A stretch of 48,685 nt of DNA from Cohnella nanjingensis (lineage in GTDB: Bacteria > Bacillota > Bacilli > Paenibacillales > Paenibacillaceae). The position numbers were made by a program, and so were the translations under genes. Positions 41,096 through 48,685 of the stretch are shown here, piece after piece. Under the pieces are notes generated by a model that was not told where the DNA came from, ran no database searches, and saw only the letters and a program-made list of their open reading frames with translations. Each line of letters starts with the position of its first letter. Position 1 is the stretch's first letter. The stretch is from NCBI RefSeq assembly GCF_014212125.1, contig NZ_JACJVP010000003.1:1-48685 (forward strand). The letters run 5' to 3'.

Positions 41096-42991
41096 TTACC
41101 GATTCAGCAAGCTGCCCACGTACCGCATGAGTTCGTTCGAGCAGACCGGGCAATAGCCGTGCTCGTCGATGAGCCGTTTGGTCACTTCGTTGATGCGCTT
41201 CAACTGGTTCTCGTCCGGCGTCTTCGTCGAGGTCGTGATCTTGACGATGTCCTTCAGATCGGCGAACAGCTTCTTCTCGATCGCCTCGCGCAGCCGCTCA
41301 TGCGTGCTGTAATCGAACTTGCGGCCTTTGCGCGAATAGGCCGAGATGCGGATCAGAATCTCTTCGCGGAACGCCTTCTTCGCGTTCTCCGAGACGCCGA
41401 TCTGTTCCTCGATCGACCGCATGAGACGCTCGTCGGGGTCCATCTCCTCGCCCGTGAGCGGGTCTTTGATCTTCGCCCAGTTGCAGTACGCCTCGATGTT
41501 GTCGAGGTAGTTCTCGAACAGCGTGCGCGCCGACTCCTCGAACGAGTAGACGAACGCCTTCTGCACTTCCTTTTTCGCGAGATTGTCGTATTCCTTGCGC
41601 GCCGCGGAGATGAAGTTCAGATGCTTCTCGCGCTCTTCCTTCGTGATCGAAGGATGCTGGTCGAGCCCTTCCTTCAACGCCCGCAGGACGTCCAGGGCGT
41701 TGATGCAGGGCAAGTCGTGCTTGATCAGCGCGCTCGAGATCCGGTTGATGACATAGCGAGGGTCGATGCCCGACATGCCTTCGTCGGCGTACTCGTTCTG
41801 CATCTCTTTGAGGTCGGCGTCCTTGTACCCTTCCACCTCTTCGCCGTCGTACAACCGCATCTTCTTCACCAGGTCCATGCCTTGCTTCTTCGAATCCTTG
41901 AGTCGCGTTAAGATGCTGAAAATCGAAGCCGCGCGCAGCGCGTGAGGGGCGATGTGCACGTGCTTCATATCCGATTGGCCGATGAGCTTGCCGTAGATCT
42001 TCTCCTCGTCCGATACCTTCAGATTGTACGGCACCGGCATGACGATCATCCGCGATTGCAGCGCCTCGTTCTTCTTGTTCGCGATGAACGCTTTGTACTC
42101 GGATTCGTTGGTATGGGCCACGATCAGCTCGTCTGCCGAGATCAACGCGAACCGCCCCGCCTTGAAGTTGCCTTCCTGCGTCAGCGACAGCAAGTTCCAC
42201 AGAAACTTCTCGTCGCATTTGAGCATCTCCTGGAACTCCATCAGGCCGCGGTTGGCCTTGTTCAGCTCTCCGTCGAAACGGTATGCGCGCGGGTCCGATT
42301 CCGAGCCGTATTCGGTGATGGTCGAGAAGTCGATGCTGCCCGTCAGATCCGCGATGTCTTGGGATTTGGGGTCCGAGGGGCTGAACGTCCCGATTCCCGT
42401 CCGCGTCTCCTCGGAGATGAGCACCCGCTCGACCGGCACGCGCTCGATGTCCCCGCCGAACTCCGTGCGCAGCCGCATCGAACAGGAGGGGCACAGGTTG
42501 CCTTCGATGCGGACGCCGAGCTCTTGCTCGATCTCGGGCCGCAGTTCGCTCGGAATCAGATGGAGCGGCTCCTCGTGCATCGGGCAGCCTTGGATGGCGT
42601 AGACGGCCCCCCGCGGCGACCTGGAATATTGCTCCAGTCCTTTTTTCAGAATGGTGACGATCGTGGACTTGCCGCCGCTGACGGGTCCCATGAGCAGCAG
42701 AATCCGCTTGCGTACGTCAAGCCGCCGCGCCGCCGAGTGGAAGTACTCCTCCACCAGCTTCTCCATCGTCCGGTCCAGCCCGTAAATGTCGTTCTCGAAA
42801 AATTTGTACTTCTTGCTCCCGCCTTTGTCCTCCACGCCGTGCGATACGATCATGTCGTAAACCCGCGCATGGGCGGTCATCGCCGGAGCCGGATCGCGGC
42901 GCAGCAGGTCGATATAATCCCGAAAAGTGCCAGACCATGTCAGCTTCTCGCTTTCTGTCCGAAACTCCGCGAGACGCTTGAAGATGTCCAT
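41096..42991 (-). CDS. prkA: PrkA / YeaG serine protein kinase (AAA+)
   Basis: 631 residues, the length of Bacillus PrkA. Starts MDIFKRLAEFRTESEKLTWSGTF; the ATG 42991 is preceded by GAGGGAGG. The AAA+ core has Walker A GPVSGGKSTI (about 105-114) and a zinc-binding-like Cys set (CPMHEEPLHLIP and CPSC); the C-terminal kinase-like domain (about 385-631) ends with CPVCSNELMRYVG. The family phosphorylates protein partners or acts as an ATP-dependent protease; in Bacillus it affects sporulation. Functions with SpoVR and YhbH. The YhbH gene is the one interrupted by a recombinase element in this window. Confidence 0.95.
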   Translation of the reverse strand: MDIFKRLAEFRTESEKLTWSGTFRDYIDLLRRDPAPAMTAHARVYDMIVSHGVEDKGGSKKYKFFENDIYGLDRTMEKLVEEYFHSAARRLDVRKRILLLMGPVSGGKSTIVTILKKGLEQYSRSPRGAVYAIQGCPMHEEPLHLIPSELRPEIEQELGVRIEGNLCPSCSMRLRTEFGGDIERVPVERVLISEETRTGIGTFSPSDPKSQDIADLTGSIDFSTITEYGSESDPRAYRFDGELNKANRGLMEFQEMLKCDEKFLWNLLSLTQEGNFKAGRFALISADELIVAHTNESEYKAFIANKKNEALQSRMIVMPVPYNLKVSDEEKIYGKLIGQSDMKHVHIAPHALRAASIFSILTRLKDSKKQGMDLVKKMRLYDGEEVEGYKDADLKEMQNEYADEGMSGIDPRYVINRISSALIKHDLPCINALDVLRALKEGLDQHPSITKEEREKHLNFISAARKEYDNLAKKEVQKAFVYSFEESARTLFENYLDNIEAYCNWAKIKDPLTGEEMDPDERLMRSIEEQIGVSENAKKAFREEILIRISAYSRKGRKFDYSTHERLREAIEKKLFADLKDIVKITTSTKTPDENQLKRINEVTKRLIDEHGYCPVCSNELMRYVGSLLNR

Positions 42992-43306
42992 GCCGCTTCC
43001 TCCCTCGCTCTCTGTCTCTCCGTTGCGAAACGTACTACATAACTATGCGCCGACAAGGACGAATTTGCCCCGAAAATAAGGATGAAAAAACGTCCGCCTG
43101 TCCGAGGCAGAGCGGAAAATGACATCGCGTTGACATCCCGATCTCAATTCCGTCTATTCTATGGACGCGGCTGTCCGTTCATGTCTATGAAGCGAGGATG
43201 CCGCGCGTCACGGCGCGCAAGGGCCGATCGTGCCGAGAATGGCCCGTCTCGGCGTCGCGGAAGCGTGCTATAATGGGACAAACGCGCGCAAGCGGAGGTG
43301 CATGTC
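42992..43306. promoter_or_regulatory. Divergent promoter region of prkA and the DUF2161 gene
   Basis: 315 bases without a gene. Upstream of the plus-strand gene lies a perfect TATAAT (43269-43274), preceded by the dyad GCCGAGA (43232-43238) and TCTCGGC (43247-43253), a possible operator over the -35 region. A TTGACA hexamer at 43130-43135 has only a poor -10 at the right distance. I could not identify a sporulation-sigma promoter for prkA. Confidence 0.4.
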
Positions 43307-44233
43307 ATGGCCGTTAAGTATGAGACGGAGTTGTACGGACCGGTCAAGGCCTACTGGGTTCGGCGCGGGTACGAAGTGAAGGCGGAAGTGCGCGGGTGCG
43401 ATCTGGTCGCCGTCCGGGCGGACGAGCCGCTGCCGGTCATCGTGGAGATGAAAAAAACGTTCACGCTCCCGCTGCTGCTGCAAGGCTTGGAACGTCAACG
43501 CACCGGCGCGGTCGTCTGGCTCGCGGTGGAGCGCAACCGCGTGAAAAAGGGCGCGCACAACCAGCGGTTCTCCGAGATCGCCGCGATGTGCCGCCGGCTC
43601 GCGCTCGGTCTGATGACCGTCACGTTCTACAAGACCAAGGAACCGATGCTCGAAATTTGGAACGAACCGCCGATGGCAGCCGGCAAGGCCGACGTTCGCG
43701 CGGCGGGAATCGCGGCGGAGTCGCCGCAAGCGTACGCCGCGGGCGGCCGCAAACGCGGCACCGCCCGCCTGCTGCAGGAGTTCGCCGCCCGGAGCGGCGA
43801 CTACAACGTGGGCGGCAGCTCGCGGCGCAAGCTCGTGACGGCTTACCGCGAGCGGTCGCTCCAATGCGCGCTCGCCCTGACGTGCGCCGGCCGGCTGGCC
43901 CCGCGCGAGATCGCGGCGATGACCGGCATCCCCAAGGCCGGTCAGACCTTGCGGGACAACTACTACGGCTGGTTCCGGAACGTCGAGCGCGGCATCTACG
44001 ACCTGACGCCCGGCGGCATCTCGGCGCTCCGGGAGTACCGGGAAGTCGCGGCCGCGTGGGCGGGGCGATTCCCCTGGGCGGCCGAGTGGCTGGCGGCAGA
44101 GGCCGCTTCCGAAGCCGCTTCCGCGGAGCAAGCCGTTGCCGCCCAAGAACTAGCTATCGTCGCGGAGGCCGATGCCGCAGCTTCGCCCGCCACCCTAGCC
44201 CCCATTCCGGAGAAACAAGGAGAATCTTCATGA
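43307..44233 (+). CDS. DUF2161 family protein, PD-(D/E)XK nuclease-like
   Basis: 308 residues from ATG 43307 (GGAGG eight bases upstream; the GTG at 43298 is too near it). N-terminal PD-(D/E)XK-like fold (about 1-115): ETELYGPVKAYWVRRGY, Asp in RGCDLVAV (about 32) and ExK in VIVEMKKTF (about 47). Middle helical, possibly DNA-binding segment (GTARLLQEFAARSGDYNVGGSSRRKLVTAYRERSLQCA) and an Ala-rich C-terminal tail. Annotated in other genomes as putative phosphodiesterase; cellular role unknown. Overlaps the Rieske gene by four bases. Confidence 0.85.
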   Translation: MAVKYETELYGPVKAYWVRRGYEVKAEVRGCDLVAVRADEPLPVIVEMKKTFTLPLLLQGLERQRTGAVVWLAVERNRVKKGAHNQRFSEIAAMCRRLALGLMTVTFYKTKEPMLEIWNEPPMAAGKADVRAAGIAAESPQAYAAGGRKRGTARLLQEFAARSGDYNVGGSSRRKLVTAYRERSLQCALALTCAGRLAPREIAAMTGIPKAGQTLRDNYYGWFRNVERGIYDLTPGGISALREYREVAAAWAGRFPWAAEWLAAEAASEAASAEQAVAAQELAIVAEADAAASPATLAPIPEKQGESS

Positions 44234-44535
44234 GCGAAACCATCATCGGCCCCGCCGATCAATTCACCGTCTGGCCGGCCGAAGTCGAACTGGACGGCGC
44301 GCCCTACTGGCTCACCCGCAGCGAGGCAGGGGAATACCGCCTGCTGCTCGCCGTTTGCCCGCATGCCGGCGGAGAAGTGCGGTGGACGGAGGGCACGTTC
44401 TTCTGCCCCTTGCACTTCTGGACGTTCGACCGGGAAGACGGCCATTGCACGAACGTGGACGACGAGCGGCTGCAGCGCCGCGATGTGACGCTGAGGGAGG
44501 ATGGCGTGCTCGTGGCCGCGGGCGAGCTTTATTAG
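44230..44535 (+). CDS. Rieske-type [2Fe-2S] protein
   Basis: 101 residues. Both Rieske clusters of ligands are visible: CxH in VCPHAGGEV (about 43-45) and CxxH in FCPLHFWTFD (about 60-63). No transmembrane segment or signal peptide, so it is a soluble ferredoxin-like electron carrier, like NirD- or dioxygenase-type ferredoxins. The ATG overlaps the DUF2161 stop (ATGA). Its electron-transfer partner is not obvious in the window; the pairing with a nuclease-like protein is unusual. Confidence 0.88.
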   Translation: MSETIIGPADQFTVWPAEVELDGAPYWLTRSEAGEYRLLLAVCPHAGGEVRWTEGTFFCPLHFWTFDREDGHCTNVDDERLQRRDVTLREDGVLVAAGELY

Positions 44536-44543
44536 CCAGGCTT

Positions 44544-44582
44544 AGCCCGCAACGGCAAGCAATGCTAGCGACGCTGCGGGCT
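44544..44582. terminator. Hairpin between convergent Rieske and aminotransferase-like genes
   Basis: Arms AGCCCGCA (44544-44551) and TGCGGGCT (44575-44582) around a 23-base loop. Weak bidirectional terminator candidate. Confidence 0.4.
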
Positions 44583-44621
44583 GCCGCGGTCCGCTACGTC
44601 GGACTCTCTAAGCGCAGCCCC

Positions 44622-45857
44622 CTACACCGACCGGCCCATGAACTCGCCGATCGCCTCTTCGATGCGCCGCACGCCCTCCCGAATCTCCCGTTCGTCCGAG
44701 TGGACGGCCGTTAAGCGAATCTTGAACCGATCCGGTTCGGAAGCGTAGAAGGCGTTGCCTGGCTGGAACAGCACCCCTTTGAGCCAGGATGCCCGCAGCA
44801 GCGCCTCCGCGTCCAAGCCGTCCGGCAGCGTCAGCCAGGCGTGAACGCCGGCTTGCGGTTCGGCCGCGAGCGCCTCCGGCCGTCCCTGCCGCCGCAGCGT
44901 CTCGGCGAGCAGCGCATTGCGCGTGCGGTAGACGAACCGGAGCGTCGCGAGCGCCGGCTCGACGGGTTGCGCCTGCGCGTAAGCCAAGAGCGCCAGCTGA
45001 TCCGCCGCCGACACCCGCTCGGTCTCGCCCGCTGCCGCGGCGGCACGCGCGAGCGACTGCGCCTGCTCCGGTTCCAACCCCGTTCCGGTCAGCCAGCCGA
45101 ACCGCAGCCCGCCGATCAAGCCGGGCGGCAGCTCGCGGACCGTCAGAATCGCGCCCCGTGTTTCCGGACTCCGGTCCGCCCTTTCCAGCGTCCCTCGGTT
45201 GCCCGTCGCCGCATGCGCCCTTTCCCCCTTTTCCGGCTCTCTCTCCTCGCCCCGAACCGTCTTCGCGCTCGATTCCGCCCGCCGTTGATCCGCTTGTTCC
45301 GCCAGCGCCGCCTGCCGCTCATCCAGCAGCAGCGTCACGCCGCCGGACGCGCACAGCTCCGCCAGCAGGCCGAATCGCCGTTCGCTCCAGATCCGTCCCT
45401 CCGGGTCGGTGCAAGATGGCGAAGCATAGACCAGCTTCGGCTTCAACGTATCGATGGCCTGCGCGAGCGCGTCCGGATCCATGCCTTCTTGGTCTCCGGC
45501 GAGGGAGACCGGCAGCGCGCCGACGCGCCGGATCGCCTGCAGCGCCATGCGGCTCGTCGGACGCTCCGTCAGCACGATATCCCCCGGCTGCAGAAGGCCG
45601 CGGAAGGCGGCCTGCAGCGCGGCGTCCGCGCCCGGCGCCGCCTGCAGCACCGCTTCCGGGCCGGCAGCAGCGCTTCGCGCGCCGAGCCAGCCGGCCGCGA
45701 GTCGCTCCCCCAGCGCGGGCAGCAACCCGCCCTCGCCCGTCCCCGCGCCCGCATCCGCCGCGCGGGCCGCCTGCTCCCGCCGCATCTCTTCCCATTCCAA
45801 AGCGGACAGCAACCCTTCCTTCGGCCATCCGCCCATCCAATTGATGACTTCCTCCAT
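44622..45857 (-). CDS. Fold type I aminotransferase-like protein without the usual PLP lysine
   Basis: 411 residues, class I/II aminotransferase fold. Retained: a PLP-ring-stacking/phosphate region (GADAALQAAFRGLLQPGDIVLTERPTS), PSCTDPEG in place of the NPTG loop, the Asp of LLLDERQAAL and the C-terminal substrate Arg (FKIRLTAV). The Schiff-base segment normally reads S-x-S-K then GLRxGW; here it is TVRELPPGLIGGLRFGW, with Glu in place of Lys. A charged insert of about 55 residues (about 200-255) precedes it. It has no N-terminal GntR domain, unlike MocR regulators. It is thus probably not a transaminase in the normal way. ATG 45857 follows GGAGG. Confidence 0.8.
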   Translation of the reverse strand: MEEVINWMGGWPKEGLLSALEWEEMRREQAARAADAGAGTGEGGLLPALGERLAAGWLGARSAAAGPEAVLQAAPGADAALQAAFRGLLQPGDIVLTERPTSRMALQAIRRVGALPVSLAGDQEGMDPDALAQAIDTLKPKLVYASPSCTDPEGRIWSERRFGLLAELCASGGVTLLLDERQAALAEQADQRRAESSAKTVRGEEREPEKGERAHAATGNRGTLERADRSPETRGAILTVRELPPGLIGGLRFGWLTGTGLEPEQAQSLARAAAAAGETERVSAADQLALLAYAQAQPVEPALATLRFVYRTRNALLAETLRRQGRPEALAAEPQAGVHAWLTLPDGLDAEALLRASWLKGVLFQPGNAFYASEPDRFKIRLTAVHSDEREIREGVRRIEEAIGEFMGRSV

Positions 45858-45961
45858 TTCGGTACCGCCTCCTCCGCTCGTGCGGATCGCAGTTCATGAT
45901 CGTTACCATTGTATGCCGGCCGTTCACAACTTTTTGCGTTTTCTTTTTGGCGAACGTTGGG

Positions 45962-45967
45962 TATAAT
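45962..45967 (+). promoter_or_regulatory. -10 element of the small membrane peptide gene
   Basis: Perfect TATAAT about 30 bases before the start codon, in a T-rich stretch; no good -35 hexamer is seen at 17 bases. Confidence 0.45.
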
Positions 45968-45994
45968 AAAGGAAGTTTAGTGGAGGTGTCGAAG

Positions 45995-46105
45995 ATGTTC
46001 CTGGGAATGAGCGACAAGTTCTGGATTGTCATCTTGGTCATGGCGTTGTTCATCACCGCGATGCTGACGTCTTCTTACAACGAAGACAAGACCAAAGGCC
46101 TTTGA
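45995..46105 (+). CDS. Small single-pass membrane peptide (36 aa)
   Basis: Reads MFLGMSDKFWIVILVMALFI with one transmembrane helix (about 9-26) and a charged tail SSYNEDKTKGL. The ATG at 45995 is eight bases after GGAGGTG, and a TATAAT stands upstream and a terminator downstream, so it is a genuine small transcription unit. I do not recognise the family. Confidence 0.65.
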   Translation: MFLGMSDKFWIVILVMALFITAMLTSSYNEDKTKGL

Positions 46106-46162
46106 TCGCCTGACGATCAACCGCTGAATACCTTGCCGTCCCCCTTGCGGGCCGGGATGTAG

Positions 46163-46214
46163 AACGCACCCTTCCGGGCGGCCGCCGAACGGCCGGGGAG
46201 GGGTGCGTTTTTTC
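46163..46214 (+). terminator. Terminator of the small membrane peptide gene
   Basis: Arms AACGCACCC (46163-46171) and GGGGTGCGTT with a GC-rich inner stem, followed by TTTTTTCGCTTTTT. A well-formed intrinsic terminator. Confidence 0.75.
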
Positions 46215-46318
46215 GCTTTTTCATCGACGCGCGGCAAAAAGCCGCCCCGATTCGCCGACGCTGCGTCGGTTCGGAACGGCTTTCGAATTTTTCGCGATCG
46301 GCTCGAACCGGATGCGGC

Positions 46319-46561
46319 TTAGAGCGCGTTCATTTCCTTCAAGCAGGACGCGCATACATAGCGCTCCTTGAACTCGCCGACGCCTTCCATCGACGAACAG
46401 AAGACGCAGCGCGGACGGTACCGCTCCAGAATAATATGATCACCCTGCACCAGAATCTCTACAGGATCTCCCTCGTTCATGGAATAACGTTTGCGTAACG
46501 ATTTCGGCAGAACGATCCGGCCGAGCTGATCCACTTTCCTTACTACACCAGCAGGTTTCAA
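46319..46561 (-). CDS. AbrB/SpoVT-type transcriptional regulator with a C-terminal Cys pair motif
   Basis: 80 residues from TTG 46561 (GGAGAGG upstream). Swapped-hairpin AbrB DNA-binding domain (1-50): KPAGVVRKVDQLGRIVLPKSLRKRYSMNEGDPVEILVQGDHIILERY. The AbrB C-terminal dimerisation region is replaced by CVFC-x17-CASC, which could bind zinc. AbrB-type regulators control the transition to stationary phase and sporulation. Its exact relation to AbrB or Abh is unclear, so no symbol is given. Confidence 0.9.
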   Translation of the reverse strand: MKPAGVVRKVDQLGRIVLPKSLRKRYSMNEGDPVEILVQGDHIILERYRPRCVFCSSMEGVGEFKERYVCASCLKEMNAL

Positions 46562-46722
46562 TGCAGTTCCTCTCCATTCTTTCCCCGGTATTCTAGCTAG
46601 TCAAACCTGAAACCTTTAGCTCTTATCTCTACTTTCGATAGCGGTCGTACATTTCCTGCACGGATAGGTTTTTGCTTAAAAATGTGCAACAAATCGGGAA
46701 AAATGCCGACATTTGTCGAACC

Positions 46723-47190
46723 TCATCCTTCCATGCCAGGGAAATCATTCTGCTTCAGCGCCTCGTAAACGACAATCGCCGCCGAATTCGCCAAGTTCAG
46801 CGAGCGGACCTTGTCGGTCATCGGCATCCGGATGCAGGTCTGCGGATTGGCGTCCAACAGCGCTTGCGGCAGCCCTTTCGTCTCCTTGCCGAAAACGAAG
46901 AAGTCGCCGTCCTCGTAGCGGATATCGCTATAGCGTTTGGACGAACGGGTGCTGGCGTAGAAAAACCGTCCTTCCGGATTCGCGGCCTTCAGCTCGTCGA
47001 ACGAGTCGTAATAGGAGATGTTCACGGCGTACCAATAATCGAGACCTGCGCGCTTCAGCTCGCGGTCGTCGGTCGAGAAGCCCAGCGGACGGACCAAGTG
47101 CAGATGCGTTCCCGTCGCCGCGCACGTGCGGGCGATATTGCCCGTGTTGGCCGGAATCTCCGGCTCCACGAGCACGATATGAAAAGCCAT
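46723..47190 (-). CDS. trmL: tRNA (cytidine/uridine(34)-2'-O)-methyltransferase
   Basis: 155 residues. SPOUT (SpoU) knotted methyltransferase that methylates the wobble ribose of tRNA-Leu. Motif 1 VEPEIPANTGNIARTCAATGTHLHLVRPLGF, motif 2 FFVFGKETKGLP, motif 3 CIRMPMTDKVRSLNLANSAAIVVYEAL. ATG 47190 follows AGGAGGAAG. Lies after serC, with its terminator between. Confidence 0.95.
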   Translation of the reverse strand: MAFHIVLVEPEIPANTGNIARTCAATGTHLHLVRPLGFSTDDRELKRAGLDYWYAVNISYYDSFDELKAANPEGRFFYASTRSSKRYSDIRYEDGDFFVFGKETKGLPQALLDANPQTCIRMPMTDKVRSLNLANSAAIVVYEALKQNDFPGMEG

Positions 47191-47257
47191 ACGTCTCTTC
47201 CTCCTGACGCGGGCGATATCCGCCCTTCTCTATCTTCATCTTGCGCGCGGACGCCAT

Positions 47258-47284
47258 GCAAAAACCGCGGCCGTGGCCGCGGTT
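47258..47284 (-). terminator. Intrinsic terminator of serC
   Basis: Perfect 10-base arms AACCGCGGCC and GGCCGCGGTT with a GT loop, followed on the minus strand by a T run. About 45 bases past the serC stop. Confidence 0.8.
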
Positions 47285-47326
47285 CGCTCAAAAGCCGATC
47301 CCTTGCGCGTAGCTCGTCTAGCGGCG

Positions 47327-48415
47327 TTAGCCGTTGCGGCGGGCGAAGTCGCCCATAAAGTCGACGAGCGCCCGAACGTTCTCCAGCGGCACGGCGTTGT
47401 AGATCGAAGCACGAAGTCCGCCCACGCTCCGGTGCCCCTTCAAGCCGGAGAAGCCTTGCGCTTCCGATTCTTTGGCGAATTGCTTCTCCAGCTCTTCGCT
47501 TGCGAGCCGGAACGTCACGTTCATGACCGAGCGGCTGCCCGTCTCCGCGAAGCCGCGGTAGAATCCGTCGCTGCCGTCGATGGCGGCATAGAGCAATCCT
47601 GCCTTCTCCTGGTTCACCCGTTCGACGCCGGCCGCGCCGCCTTGCGCCTTCACCCATCTCAGCACCAGGTTCGTCATATAGATCGCGAACGTCGGCGGCG
47701 TGTTGTACAGCGAATCCGTCTTGGCATGCGTCGCGTAGCGCAGCATGGTCGGGACGGGACCTGCCGGCTTGCCGATCAGGTCTTCCCGGATGATGACGAT
47801 CGTGACGCCCGAAGGGCCGAGGTTCTTCTGGGCGCCCGCATAGACGAGGCCGAATTGGGAGACATTCAACGGACGGCACAAGATATCGCTGGACAAGTCT
47901 CCGATCAGCGGTACCGTCCCCGTATCCGGGTAGGATGCCCATTGCGTGCCTTCGATGGTCTCGTTGGAAGTCACGTGCAGATAAGCCGCGTTGTCCGGAA
48001 GCGCGATCTCTGCCGCGGCGGGAATGCGCTTGTATTGATCCGCTTCCGAAGAAGCCGCGATCGTCGTCTCGCCGAAGAGCTTCGCTTCTTCGATCGCCTT
48101 GGTCGCCCAGCTGCCCGTCGCCACGTAGGCGCCTACGGTACCCGGCTTCAGCAGGTTCATGGGCACCATCGCGAACTGGGTGCTGGCGCCGCCTTGGAGG
48201 AACAGAACCTTGTAGCCTTCCGGAACGTTCAGCAATTCGCGGAGCAGCTGTTCCGTCTCCTGGTGCACGCCTTCATAGATGGCGCCTCGGTGCGACATCT
48301 CCATCAGCGACATGCCGCTGCCCCGGAACTCGACGAATTGTTCCTGCGCCTGCTGCAGTACTTCTAGCGGCAGCGCGGCCGGACCGGCGTTGAAATTGTA
48401 GGCACGATTAGCCAT
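47327..48415 (-). CDS. serC: Phosphoserine aminotransferase
   Basis: 362 residues, full length. Catalyses 3-phosphohydroxypyruvate to 3-phosphoserine with PLP in serine (and possibly pyridoxine) synthesis, cytoplasmic. Signatures: RAYNFNAGPAALPLEVL at the N-terminus, FLQGGASTQFAMVPMN, and the PLP-Lys in VYAGAQKNLGPSG (about 198). C-terminus VGGLRASIYNAVPLENVRALVDFM. ATG 48415 is preceded by AAGGTGG. A divergent thpR starts 125 bases away. No serA is in the window. Confidence 0.96.
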   Translation of the reverse strand: MANRAYNFNAGPAALPLEVLQQAQEQFVEFRGSGMSLMEMSHRGAIYEGVHQETEQLLRELLNVPEGYKVLFLQGGASTQFAMVPMNLLKPGTVGAYVATGSWATKAIEEAKLFGETTIAASSEADQYKRIPAAAEIALPDNAAYLHVTSNETIEGTQWASYPDTGTVPLIGDLSSDILCRPLNVSQFGLVYAGAQKNLGPSGVTIVIIREDLIGKPAGPVPTMLRYATHAKTDSLYNTPPTFAIYMTNLVLRWVKAQGGAAGVERVNQEKAGLLYAAIDGSDGFYRGFAETGSRSVMNVTFRLASEELEKQFAKESEAQGFSGLKGHRSVGGLRASIYNAVPLENVRALVDFMGDFARRNG

Positions 48416-48439
48416 TGCATTCCCACCTTGTGTAAATTC

Positions 48440-48479
48440 ATGATAGGCTTATCATAACAAAGCGGTACTCCGCCAGCAA
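48440..48479 (-). promoter_or_regulatory. serC promoter with an overlapping palindrome
   Basis: On the minus strand TTGCTG (48474-48479), a 17-base spacer and TATGAT (48451-48456). The -10 overlaps the palindrome ATGATA-GGCT-TATCAT (48440-48455), a possible operator. Confidence 0.55.
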
Positions 48480-48540
48480 CCGTAAATCCACCCGAAAACG
48501 TGACAAAAGAAAGAAATTCCGAACGAAAATGGAGGTTATC

Positions 48541-48685
48541 GTGGAGAATCTTCGCCTTTTCTTAGGGGTCGCCTTGTCCGAGGAGACGACTCGCCTGCTC
48601 GCTGCGCGTGCGGAACGGATGCGCGCCGAACTGCCCTTCCGGAGCTGGACACACCCGGCGGATTACCATGTGACGCTGCACTTCC
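48541..48685 (+). CDS. thpR: RNA 2',3'-cyclic phosphodiesterase, N-terminal part (cut by window end)
   Basis: The first 48 codons are in the window. It opens ENLRLFLGVALSEET, the LigT/2H family start, and ends at DYHVTLHF, the first HxTxxF motif with the catalytic His. The GTG at 48541 follows GGAGG by five bases; an in-frame ATG at 48529 is an alternative. The 2H family hydrolyses 2',3'-cyclic phosphates in RNA. The second motif lies beyond the window. Confidence 0.85.
   Translation, partial: MENLRLFLGVALSEETTRLLAARAERMRAELPFRSWTHPADYHVTLHF

Overview
The window comes from a high-GC (about 60%), endospore-forming Firmicute, most likely Paenibacillaceae (Paenibacillus/Cohnella-like). It carries a tricistronic GerA/GerB/GerC-type germination operon, spoVR, prkA and a broken yhbH, an AbrB-type regulator, HelD, and a very large 7TMR-DISM hybrid histidine kinase. 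Shine-Dalgarno sequences are strong and GTG/TTG starts are frequent. I saw no rRNA, tRNA, CRISPR array or obvious riboswitch.

Layout. 1-3000: the right-hand end of an integrated element, with an HxlR regulator, a large serine recombinase and a 57-codon ORF. It abuts an intact 3' portion of the sporulation gene yhbH, cut inside the codons for its DxSGSMG motif. 3100-8400: a small membrane protein, two tandem-repeat blocks, and a response regulator (REC-wHTH-BTAD) translationally coupled to the hybrid kinase. 8600-12550: a 2-hydroxyacid dehydrogenase, an alkylation-response operon (adaA-ogt-2OG/Fe(II) oxygenase) and a methyltransferase. 12676-16381: gerA-gerB-gerC. 16600-23500: an acyltransferase, a GH172/DUF2961 enzyme with a divergent AraC regulator and a cre-like site, a UPF0316 protein, and a TIM-barrel isomerase plus Gfo/Idh/MocA dehydrogenase pair with its own divergent AraC regulator. 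23500-28900: accessory-looking DNA with several tandem repeats, a divergent IS1595-like transposase under a LexA-box promoter, a class 3 lipase, a PLD nuclease-like lipoprotein whose 3' end has been tandemly copied, and two small membrane proteins. 28900-36600: membrane proteins, a DnaQ-like exonuclease, RecQ, HelD and a short UvrC-like protein. 36700-43000: spoVR, an SDR with an apparent CTG start, a MATE transporter and prkA. 43300-48685: a DUF2161/Rieske pair, an aminotransferase-like protein without the usual PLP lysine, a small membrane peptide, an AbrB-like regulator, trmL, serC and the start of thpR.

How the parts connect. PrkA (YeaG family), YhbH (YeaH family) and SpoVR (YcgB family) are a recurrent three-protein set. 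All three are in this window, and only yhbH is broken, exactly at a serine-recombinase element. This is the layout expected of a developmentally excised sporulation-gene intervening element, as known for sigK (skin), spoVFB, gerE and spsM. It is the most promising candidate here for a previously undescribed system. The left junction lies outside the window, so excision and gene reconstitution are inferred, not shown.
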